The translations under genes and the position numbers were made by a program. Positions 21,010 through 31,686 of a stretch of DNA of 64,000 nt are shown here, piece by piece. This DNA comes from Heterobasidion occidentale (Eukaryota > Basidiomycota > Agaricomycetes > Russulales > Bondarzewiaceae). Positions within the stretch are counted from its first letter, which is position 1; each line of letters begins with the position of its first letter. The notes beneath the pieces were generated by a model. It was not told the origin of the DNA, did no database searches, and saw only the letters and a program-made list of their open reading frames with translations. The stretch is from assembly GCA_039111635.1 (NCBI GenBank), contig JBCAQO010000004.1:3224001-3288000 (forward strand). Reading direction: 5' to 3'.

Positions 21010-24000
21010 TCACGTCGGGAAGCCACGCACAATATGCGCAGCCCCACCTCCGAGTCTACCGAGGAAGTGCCACACAGCCGCTGTCCCATCGTTTGCGAAT
21101 CCCTCTCCAGTGGCGTGCATCGTGTTGAAGCTCGTCCATGCAGCGCGGTCGTAGTACGTAGGGCCACCGGGCACGACGTATTGCTGCGCCAGGAATGGGC
21201 TCATCGCGATGAACACAGCGGCAGAAGCTCCTACGCAAAGCAGCAAGTGAGAGGCCAAGCTCGAGATCCCTGCCTTGCCCTCGCCCCGCGCGCCGTAGAC
21301 GTAGGTGTTGTAGATATTATAGAACCGGTTGCGCCGGCTACTACCGTCTCGTGGCGGTCGGGTGCTTTCCGTGCGAGGCGAGGCCTCAATGATCTTGTCG
21401 ATGATAGTGCAGTCGATCCCGAGTTCTTGCTTCAATGCGCGCCATTCTTCAATGGCCTCAGGCGACACACCGCCATCGACCCCGCGAACGGGCAAGTGGG
21501 CGCCCTTGTGCCATTTCTTCAGTGTCTCAGCAGCGATGCGAAGGTCGCGTCGGGCCTGGGGATCGGAGATGTTGGCGAAAGTGAGGTCATCAGCATTGAG
21601 GAGATGGTCAAGATCGTGAAGGAGCGCCTGAGACGCAGCTTGGTTGTATGAAGGGGGCAGGTCGGCCTGGAGGGGATCAAGGGTGGCAGCTTTGGCCTTG
21701 GGGGTCGGAGGAAGGACGGTTGACGACGAAGACGTCATGGATTCGTCTGCTTCCGTCGGTGATGGTGATCGAGACGGCTCAGGCTCATCTGTTTGAATCT
21801 CGACTTCTGTGGTCGCTTTAGGCTGAGCAGGGTCCGTCTGAATCGAAAACGACATCGTCCTGGGCGGTTCGGTCTGCGTTCCAGACGTCGATACGCGTTG
21901 TGGGTCAGTCTGCATTGAGGACGATGACGTGAATTGAGAGGCATCGTATTGTGTGTACGCGTCGGCATACACCCGGTTATCCTCGATCGTGATGGCTTGC
22001 ACCTTGTTCGCACGATTTGGACCACGCTGAAAACACGCCAGTCAAGACACGCACACTTGGGCTACAAACACGACTCACTCTCGTTGTGCGGGTAATGATG
22101 GTCTGTATAACATCCTCGCTTTCCGTATCCTCATCCTGACTCTCCAATTCATGAGCCTCCAACGTCGAGTTCGACGACTTATCATCGTCCTCGTCCTCGT
22201 CCCACCTGCCCTTACCCATGTGGCCCAGTAACTCTGCACCCAGGCTCTTGCTCATACTGTTGACAGCACTTGAGCCGCCACTTTGAGAGCCATTCGTGCT
22301 ACTAGACAAGCCGTTGCGTAGCTCATCCATGTCGAAACGCATACGATCAATAGTCTCCTTGAGCATGAGGTTCTCTTGCTTTTGCTCATCGAGCGACGAC
22401 TGAGCTTGATGCGCCATGGCCAATTCGCCTTCAAGGATGCCAATACGATCCTCGTAAGCATCGTGCTCCTTGCTCCCTTTGTTGATTTCGATGAGTTGCA
22501 GAGCTGCTACCTCCTGATGGTCTTTAATTTCCAGGTCCTTAAGTCTCAGGGTGTTCCGCAAGTCCTCCGATTGGCCTGCGTGGCATTCAGCAACAGGACT
22601 CCAGTATGTATGAGGAATCTTACTCAGTTGTTCTTTATACTGCTTTTGAAGGCTTTCGTACGAAGCCCGCGAGGTCTCGAGGCTTTTTTGCACTTTCGCG
22701 ATCTCGACTTCCAGGACAGAGATCTGTGTTATGTGCGATTTCTGGAGAAGAATGGCATTTTTTATAAGTACTAATAATGGTGAAGGAAGGTGGCGGTGGC
22801 AAACCTCCTTGTTCCGAAGTTCCTTCTCTTCCCTTTTCGCGGCACTGAGCTCGCCCTTCGCCTCCTCCAATCTCGCCTCCATCTCCTCGAGTTCCATCTC
22901 ATGATCTGCTAGACGATTCTGCAAGGTTCTCTCCGCCTCCATAAGTTTCTTCCCGAGCTCCGCATTTACACGCTGAAGGGCCTCCATCCGTTCTGTGGGC
23001 TCCATAGATACTGTCGACGAAGCGGCCGACCGCTCATGATCTAGAATAAGGCCCAACGCAGAATCGTCGTCGTCGTCTTCTGATTCAAAGTCAAGAGATC
23101 TGGGCATAGGAAGCGAGTTGATGTCCTCCTCTAAATCGTCGTACATCGGATTCGCCGGGTCAGCATAGGGTGGCCCCATATCAGTTGGAGACTCCCGACC
23201 ACTGGGGCCGTAAGGATGAGGGAAGTTCATGCTATTGAAGTGAGCTTGAGGCTGAGACTGTGTCCGCGAATGTGGTCTCGACTGTGGGCTGACCAAGGTA
23301 GGCGAGCCAATAGTGCCGACGCTGGTGGTTGGGGATAAGGGGGGTTGAGGGAGATGAGGCTGAGAAGAAGATGCGGAGGAGTTTGACGTGCGACGTGGAC
23401 GCCCCGCAGATCGATTATAAGCGGTTAGGGCAGTCGACGACTGAGTGGCGGGCAATGGAACAAGGAGTGAGATTTGGAGAAAGCATGGAAATTGCCGGAT
23501 ACAATAAGGGCGTACCTCGGAATCACTGAGCGCACGACTATGGCCGCCCGCATCACTCTTCCTTCTACTGGGCGCAACTGGGCGTTTGGACCAACTGGAA
23601 GGCGCTGTCTTGCCCAAGGGCGTAGTACGCTGTCGCTTCTGCACGTCAAACACGGAATCTTTCGCGGGCGTCCTCGGACCATTCCGGCTCTGTGGTCGGC
23701 TCGGCGGACGGCTTCCGGACAAGCGATAGACGGATGTCCCGTTCGAATCCATGCTAGACGAACGTGAATTGTAACCCGAGTAGTCGCGCTCGTCTGAACG
23801 ACCACGGAACTCCTCGCCTTCCGGCGAGTCCTCATCTGCATTCTCTGTCGGGCTATTCGACGTGCGCATAGCAACTAGGGCAAGAATAGTCCCAGGCGTG
23901 GCTTCCAGCGCTGGCTGAGTGTTGATGATGTTACTGAAGCCGTTCATCTCGTCCGGAGTCATGAGCTCGATGCCATACTCTTCGCGATATGTGGCAAATA

Positions 24001-24202
24001 CGTCCGGAAGATACTGAGCTTCCAGAGCCACCTCTCCATCTTTGTTGGTGTATGATTGTGGGTGTACGCTGAAAATATCATGGAGCTCTTGGTCGATATC
24101 TGCCACGGATTGACGGTTTCGACCGTAGACAATCTGTAGGTCGTGGCATATCAAAATGCTTGAATGATAAATAGATGCTCACAAACGTACCTGTGCTGCC
24201 AT
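21010..24202 (-). CDS. Coiled-coil protein with C-terminal hydrophobic segment and LC8-like QT motifs
   Basis: Multi-exon protein of about 1,000 residues. It starts MAAQ at 24202 and continues, after a short intron, with IVYGRNRQSVADIDQELHDI. Order of parts: a conserved N-terminal domain ending LEATPGTILALVA; a Ser/Pro/Arg-rich region; acidic DLEEDINSLPMPRSLDFESE; a long coiled coil (ERMEALQRVNAELGKKLMEA, then blocks to about NLMLKETIDRMRFDMDEL) with introns near 22740-22800 and 22570-22640; an acidic stretch; then SMQTDP, GTQTEP, SIQTDP and EIQTDE at 12-15 residue spacing (about 21785-21915). After a helical region (DPLQADLPPSYNQAASQALL) a hydrophobic span (LLLCVGASAAVFIAMSPFL) lies about 70 residues from the end. 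I do not recognise the protein. A membrane-tethered dynein or light-chain adaptor is my inference. Confidence 0.75.
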
Positions 24203-26413
24203 TATAGAGCAGGCAACGAAGGGAAACTGTACACGGTAGGGGTAAAGCAAGACGCGACACACGACGACGGCTTCACAGCACCAACCAAATAGCCACTACT
24301 GCTTAGCTAATACAATGGACGCCGCCATCACGTGACCGTGCTTGCCTCGACGAAAACCGTCGCGGCAGACTTGGCAGCACTGTCCAATGTCGATGCAATA
24401 ATTCATTGTACATCATCCCAGTCAAATCGTTCTCGTTGAAGGAATCTCACTCGCATTCAGAGAGATTATCCTGCCTACGTAATTCCTTTCACCTTCACCG
24501 CGCTGTGATTTGAGCTCTAAATAAGTTGGTGGCGAATACCGCTCGGCGCTCAAGTCACGTCTTCCATATGTCTCATTAGATATGATATGCAATATGAGGG
24601 AAAGCAAATGCTGAAATGCTCCCAGTCCCCGTACAATGTTAAGGTCTCCGGTATTGCCTGTATCAAACACGGTCGAGATTCTCAGATCCAACATAGCGAG
24701 ATCAGTACGCATGCACAACTGTCCAATTGTGTCCTCTTCGGTCGCAATCAAAGTTAATTATGGGAAGAAAAATCTTAAGAGATACTTATAGCAAAACAGG
24801 TATCGTAGACTGCGTCCTGGATCAACCTGCTGAACCTGTTTGATGTTGCGAAAGATTCAGGATACTCGGAGTCAATTGAGACCAACCCACTGATCATGAT
24901 GCAAGCCTTGTAAATACGATTATACGGACACAAGGCCAGGTGGTGAAGGGAACTGATTCTCCTCAGGTAGTTAACTTGAACAACGACCAGGATGTTAAGG
25001 ACGACAGCCAAAGGAAGCAAACCCAGCGGCAAAATCAAACTCATATCAAGGGAGAGATAGTCTTTCGACGTCTTGGCCCATAGTACCAAGATGTGCAACA
25101 TAACAAACGAGGGATCTCTCCAAGAAAACAGATGGTGAGAAAGTCAGAGAAGTCATGATGAGATCCCGCGTACGGATAGTAAGATCACTGAGCGAAGCCA
25201 GGACCTGGAGGGGCATGGTCGATACCATAACTTCATCGTGACGGAGCGACGCCAGAGTGCCGGACCGATAGCTCCCGCAACTACTATTAGATCGAGCACT
25301 CCGCGCTTGATTTGGGATGTTGGTATTTCTTCGAGCTTGTTTGCAAAGACTTGCGAATATTTGTAGCTTGTAGACGGCAGCCAAGCGTTTGTACTCGGTC
25401 TGAGTCACCAGGCTCTTAGGCTCGAGATTCCGACGCTCGGTCTAGAGTGCCAGGCTTGAGTCTGGTGCAGTCGAGCCTCGGGGATCTCGCATCTCTCACA
25501 TGATAGTGGGAGGCTGCATACTCGCAGAAGAAGCCTGTCCCGGATTGAATTCATCTGTGGAAGTCAGATGGTTTCGAATGGCTGTTCGGCGCCTACTCAT
25601 CATAAATCTCTAGACTCTCTGTTCTTCTGAATGTCCCACCGCAAATACACCACCAAAGATGGGCTATCGTCCAGGTGCATTACCGCCAAACCTTATGGCA
25701 CCTTGCGCCCAAGATCGACAGCACTTTCTGTGGTGAAGCGCCTGAGGCACCCTAGGGTACCACATCCTTATTCCGGTGCCCTCGATACCATTTGACAGGG
25801 ACCCACGTCGCGAGGAGCTTCTCCTATCACTCTGTAATTCCGTCTATCCCTTTAAGAGTTGGATTGCCTACGATGATAGCCGAATTATTGTAAGGTAATC
25901 TAGAGGGATTTTTACGGCTGACCTTGACTGGCCAATTTATCATATTGTGCATATATCAAAACACAAATGTTATTGCCTGACGCTGTTGTACACGAGGCGA
26001 CAGCGCCTCTGATAGAAGCGCCAGTCAATCAACCCCTATGACCTGACATGATGCACTGTGCCGCCATTATCGCACCAGATAGTAACAGCCGTTGACTGTG
26101 TCCTTGATATAATTGCCATGAATGTTATATCTGTATTGTACAGGCTTGGAATGTATCAGTACATACAGCCGATAAGAGGAATACAAATACTAGATATGGA
26201 TTGGCGGTGTCATTATACCGGAAGACGGACAGCGAAGTAATGAGTCGTATATTCCCATTCACCGTATTCTGTCGGAAAGCGAACGCTAGCAGAATTATAC
26301 AGTCTACAAAAAGTCATAGGCATATACTGAGAAAACCATTATGTGAGGGTTGCAAGAAGACAATACCTGATCATGAGACGGTGAGTAATCATCCGCGTCA
26401 ACATTTTGCGTTT
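24203..26413. other. Gene-poor, AT-richer stretch with possible gene remnant
   Basis: No coherent gene. Minus-strand frames at 24422-24751, 24775-25101 and 25046-25408 overlap in different phases. The middle one has one clear membrane-like segment (LILPLGLLPLAVVLNILVVVQV). Together they could be a decayed multi-exon membrane protein, but no family motif supports this. The rest (25409-26413) has only short ORFs and is AT-richer than its surroundings. Confidence 0.3.
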
Positions 26414-28039
26414 TCACGCTCCACTGTACATGGCCCACTGTTGGCGTCTACAAACCGGCCCGCACACGGTTTCGCCACGGCGCTGTGGCAAGCTGTGGCA
26501 ATTTACACATCGGGCCAAGCGACGCGACTGCATGTCCTCACTGTATGCATGCATTAATTGCTCAACGTGAAGGTAAGCTTGTTGGGAAAATCAAAACATA
26601 CCGAGCATGCTTTTCACTGCAGTATTCACCCTGCTCGCCTGTAGCAAAATCAAAGGATGCCAAGGAACTACAATCAGGCTTGCGACACTTTGGCGAACCA
26701 CTACCAGCAGGAACTGAAAATGTCAATGAGTGCGTTTCACCCATTGTGTGTAGTATAAGTTCACCCACCTGGATTAGTGATCATAAGCGTAGGAGTTATG
26801 ATTGGGGCTGTGGGACTAGTAACCGAAGGCTTAGGACCGGCGACCGAAGACGTGGGTGGACCATGGTGCATCTGTAGTGTATTGTCGTAGTAATGAGCAT
26901 TCGCTGCACCTGGACCGATGTTCGGAAGTATAGGGGCCGTGAATGAAGCCTCGGGACTTGAAGGCTTAGGAATAGTGACCGGAGGCTTGGGACCAGAAAC
27001 TGGAGGCTTAGGTCGACCATAGTTCCATGGAGTATTGTCGTAGTATCGAGTACCCTGTGTAGAAGAATTGCTGTATGCGGGCGGAGACGAATGCCCATCC
27101 GTCCAGTAAGTCTGATTTCCACTCCCTTCAGCAGAGGCATCTGAGAGTTGTGATCAATATATGTCACCTCAAACTGAATGAATGTCCTTACAATGGGTTG
27201 AGGATATCTTTCACCTGGATGTTGCTGCTGATATCCAACCGGATAGCTTTGATATTCGTTGGTGCTGACAGCGCTTTGAGTGTCTTGCGGATAAGGGGGT
27301 ATGCCTTGCATCGGAGTCTGGTGATCCGTTAAAGCAAAAGGGGATACGAGTATTTGGAATTTCAAAGTGCCTTCTCAGCCTTTTCAACCCAATGCTAGAG
27401 AGATGTACGCACTATCTGATTCGGATAAGGCGCCGTGTATGTTCGCGGCGCGGACACATTTGGCTGATTATGTCCCGAGTGTTCCCCAGTAAAGGATTGC
27501 GCTCGCTGGTGATCATAGGCATCCGAGCGAGAGTCCGCAGGGCGACGGTAGTCTGAACTCTATTACCCCTTACAAGTTAGAGAACGCCTGCCGTCATGAT
27601 AAGGTAAGTACACACTTGATCTGGATGGGGCATCGGAGTAACAGGGATGGAGGACTGCGTGTCGTTATATTGTCGATATCCATGCGCTTGAGGCCATGAA
27701 GTTGTCGATGATGGAGGCTGCTGGTCTAGATGTAATATTGTGCTTTATCCAAGTTATAACAGTCTGAGAGCACCCACTGTAAGCCTGGTTCGGAGGATAT
27801 GCCGGACTTTGGTCGACAGAGTAGTATTGTTGCTGTCCACTGGGAATCAAATTATATGATTGGCCTTGTTGACGGGTGCCTGCCGTATTAAACCTATATG
27901 GATCTTCCATACAAACGATTGTGACTGCAGCGACAGATACAATGCGGCTGTTCTTACCTGGCGGTCCATTGGGATCAGAGCGAGCATTGTTAGGGGCACT
28001 GTATCCGCTGTGCGGCCAATTAGGAGGATAGTCACTCAT
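26414..28039 (-). CDS. Pro/Gln/Tyr-rich protein with C-terminal Cys-rich domain
   Basis: Model of many small exons. The start is MSDYPPNWPHSG (28039; an in-frame ATG exists at 28060). Exon 1 joins in phase to DPYRFNTAGTRQQGQSYNL. Further pieces include DQSPAYPPNQAYS, SSDYRRPADSRSDAYDHQR, YPQDTQSAVSTNEYQSYPVG, YYDNTPWNYGRPKPP and a near repeat YYDNTLQMHHGPP. The last two exons give SGSPKCRKPDCSSLA...GEQGEYCSEKHAR, joined across the intron at about 26541-26601 to EDMQSRRLARCVNCHSLPQ..VCGPVCRRQQW and a stop at 26414. That is eight cysteines in C-x4-C, C, C-x2-C and C-x3-C spacing plus histidines, so a zinc-binding module is likely. The YCSEKH motif resembles C-terminal modules in other Agaricomycete proteins. 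Function unknown; middle exon borders are approximate. Confidence 0.65.
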
Positions 28040-28060
28040 GGTAAGGTAGAGTTGCTGCAT

Positions 28061-28632
28061 TGGTCCTCAGGCCTCCCTTTATACATCGCTCTAGCGCCGT
28101 GTTGAAGTAATATGCAAACAGACGCGCAGGCTGTACTGCTTTGGTACAGGGAAATGGGCGTTCTGATGCCTTCCCCCGAGTCAGATGGCTACACTGAAGA
28201 TATCAGCGAAATAGGTGCATAGTTTACACCCACTGAAACTGGCATAGCACTCTCTCAGGCCGACAGAACATCAGATGCGTAACGTCCGTTCGTGGTAAGG
28301 AAGGGTCCGATCAAACCACTGAGCATCTGCTTATCGAATACGCAATCATGGAAGCCTTACTGCTGAAATTAACTATGAATTTGAACAATTCTATCGCACT
28401 AAGGAGTGAGATAGGGCGACTCGAACCTTGAACCTACCACGACAATGTCGCATCAGAATTGACTCGTTCGGTCGTTGTGATTAGGAAACATGCAAGCTAT
28501 ACTTAACATTGTGAACGTTGTTGCCACACTTAAATAATCGTCGGGATCATCAAGCGGACACTCAAATCGGTCCGTCCTATCAATTCCAGTCAGTAGCAGC
28601 TTGAGGCAAAAAGACGGTACTGACAAGCTGAA
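28061..28632. other. Intergenic region
   Basis: Upstream of the Pro/Gln-rich gene and downstream of ORC1. No gene or structured element recognised. Confidence 0.5.
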
Positions 28633-31498
28633 TCAGGAAACGCTCAGCGCATTTTTCCATCTTGATCCCCCGACGTCTCCTAGAACACGCTCCACCTCCG
28701 CTTGTTCGAGGTTTAGGATCAGTCTGCGTTCACCATCAGGTTTCTTTGATGAGAGCGCCCCATCCTCAATCAGAAGGGCACGCGAGGCCAGTAGCGAATC
28801 TAAAATGTAACGGAACTCGCTAGGGGTGGGATTGCGCGTCGAGTCATCATCGCCTGCAAGACCGGCCTGATACAGACAATGCTGATATTGGATCTGTGAT
28901 ATCATAGTTCCCGATGAAGCATGGTCATGCAGAGGCAGTGCGAACAGCACTCACATCACTCCACTTGATTTCTTCCACGCCTTCTTTCTTCATACACTTC
29001 AGAAGAGCGGCGAGCATCAGGCGTTCGTGGAAGCTGCAGTCCCGCAAATATGCTGCGGTAGGGCTATTCTGCATGATTTTGATCACTTCCTTCACATCCT
29101 CGGTGCGTGCCACTCGTTTTAAAGGTCGCACAAGTTCCACAGTCCGTCTTGGAGAATGAGCGAGCCCATAACCTAATGAATGGCAAAATCGGCCCGTACC
29201 TGCAAATATCAAGAACGCGCCTTGCGTCACCACTGATACTGGAAACCTTCATACATGCGAATTTGACACCATCCGGTGAAATAACATCTACCGGACCTGA
29301 CTCTAGGTCTTCTTTAGCAATTTCTAGTCGCGAGCGGACAATTTTTTCAAGTTGTTGTGTCGTGTATGGCTGGAAGTTGATTCGGATCATCCCTGAATAT
29401 TGAAAAATGAATTAGCAGGCCGTGCGTAGCCCAGTCGAATCGGAGAGACCTAGTCTGGATCGTACTCTCCCAGTCATCACCCTTTCAGGTAGATCCATGG
29501 TATTCGCGACAGCGATCACTACGATCTTGGAGCCAACCAACGTTGGCCAATTGAAAAAGTTATAGACAACGTCTTGTTTTGTGGTCATCAACTGATCGAG
29601 TTCATCCATGAGCACTATACTGACCCACTGGAGTTAGCTCGATGAGTGGCACCTGCTGACCCGAGCCTTACTCACCATGCGTGACCCCTGGGTCCCATTC
29701 TGCCACCTGAACTAAAATGTTTCGTAAGGCTATTGAGTGCCTCCTTTGAGCTTATCCTCAGACGCCCATATTCGGCAGCATCGTGACCAGATACTGCTTC
29801 CCATAGTAAACCATATGCTGCAGATGGTTCCGGGATTCTAAGTCCGTTTATTTCGACGTATGTGAACGGATTGACTTCCTGTAACGTTCTGACATGAGGC
29901 AGGTAGACAGAACAGGATACATTGAACTTGCGTTTTGCTCAGCCATCCTCTTGAGCTGTCTTACCACAGCGTGAACTGTGGCTGTCTTCCCCGTTCCCGG
30001 AACCCCCGAAATGTCTACACGAAAGATCAATCAGCCGCATATCCTCGAAGTAGGATGAAACATACAGATGCAGCCACCGCTTCCCTCTTCGAGCAACTCC
30101 TCCACGGAACGCATGATCCGCTGATACTCTTCCTCTCGACACGGCAGTGCTTCGGGGCGAGCAGCAACGTGTAATATATACATCGCACGAAGGTAAGGAT
30201 CCTTGGGCAGCTGTTCGACATTCCCTACGAGTTCTGGCGGCGGTACACGCACAGTCACCTTCCTAGCGCGCCTACGAAGAGCTGCCTTGGAATGAGGTGT
30301 TGGCTGTGCAATAGTGCGTGTGCGTTTTCGCGGGGTTGATCGAGGAGTCGTGTTGGTGCGCGGTTTAGTAGGCGTACTGAAAGTCCGCTTGCGTTTTTTC
30401 GAAGGTGTCCTTGGTAGGGTAGGCGCACTTTCGTCGTCTTCAGAGACGTGATCATGCGTCAAAGTCTCAGAGTCTGAATGGTCCGATACGTCTTGATTAT
30501 CAGCCTTGTGTTCGTCGTCGTTGTCGTCTCCATCTTTCTCCTCGTCAATCTTCTGTAATGTTGCGTTGCGAGTTTTCTTCGGAATTCCCACTGACACGCG
30601 CCATGAGGAACCGGTGCCCCATTCTGCAACCCCGCCTACCTCAGGACATAGGGATAAAGCATGGTCTCGATGTCGTCTCCAGTCAAGTTCATAGAATAAA
30701 CCACGCTGTGAGTCAACAGCAATCCCACAATAGAACTTCTTGCCAGCATCAGGATTGGCAGAGTCGCCGTCATCGGATATTCGTTGACGTTTGGAAGGAG
30801 ACACAGACCAGGCTGCGGCACTTTTGACTTCTGCGTTCGAGTCAGGTCGATCCGTGATCGTACAATGAGATATGATTGACGAAGTGCTGAGAGGTGAAGT
30901 GCGGTCTAGAGAATAATATACTTCGTTCTGCAATCGAAAGATCAAACATCGTGATCATGAACATACGAATCTCATGTTACTAGCAAAATGTATTCACCTG
31001 GAAATGGTCCCTTTTCGCTCTCGTTTGCGGAAGTTCTGTGGGCCTCAAAAACCAGTGAACTCTCACACGCATCCTAGGAACATCGGCACTTTCCTCTCGA
31101 CTACGTATCTCCCACATGGCAACGATGATCCCAACACTAGGCTTTTTGGGATCGGTAGCAACCAAAACGGTATCCCCAACCTTGAAAATCTCGTCCTTTC
31201 CCTCCTCCTGTGTTCTCGAACTCGAAGCTCTCCTCGAGTATGTTCGCAGAGCAGCACCTCTATTCCGACTTCTGCGGATGAATTCGCCATGAAACAATGT
31301 CTCGAAGTCTTCTATGTCTTTCACATCTTCCTCATCCTCGGGAATCATGTCTTCGTGGGTAGTACACCTGCTATGAGTGGGCGCGCCGGAGATCCAAGCA
31401 TCTGTTCCTGGACGCGATGTTGGTGATCCACCTGAAGTCACATTGGGCTGAAAGCGTCTTGAGCGTCGCGGGGTCGTTGGCAGAGATGCAGATGCCAT
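28633..31498 (-). CDS. ORC1: Origin recognition complex subunit 1 (ORC1)
   Basis: Largest ORC subunit, an AAA+ ATPase that marks replication origins. Start ATG at 31498 (MASASLPTTPRRSRRF); exon 1 runs 30998-31498 and exon 2 starts at 30927, in phase. Domains: N-terminal BAH (FKVGDTVLVATDPKKPSVGI ... MRVRVHWFLRP, then KFYCGIAVDSQRGLFYELDW); a basic Ser/Thr-Pro linker (TPSKKRKRTFSTPTKPR); LPCREEEYQRIMRSVEELLE before the AAA+ module; Walker A GVPGTGKTATVHAV, reached through a junction at 30066; Walker B VVLMDELDQLMTT; sensor 1 IAVANTMDLPERVM; sensor 2 SGDARRVLDICR. A winged-helix C-terminus ends WKNALSVS. At least seven introns interrupt the AAA+ part. It diverges from the zinc-finger gene. Family assignment is firm. 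Confidence 0.95.
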
Positions 31499-31686
31499 TC
31501 TGTGGCTGCAAGCAGAAAACAGAAATGTGCTTGTGGTAGAAGAACTCTCCAAGGACGCGCCTTGTGCCACAAGCGCGCCTGGTGACTGCCTAGTGACAAC
31601 GTGATGGTCACATTAGTCACGCTCGGAACGTCAGGTTAAACTACTTTTCTAGTGCTTCAAGACACTTTCAGGACACCAATACTTGG
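31499..31686. promoter_or_regulatory. Shared intergene of ORC1 and the C2H2 gene
   Basis: About 190 bp between divergent start codons (209 bp if the zinc-finger protein starts at 31708). No core element is obvious. Confidence 0.4.
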
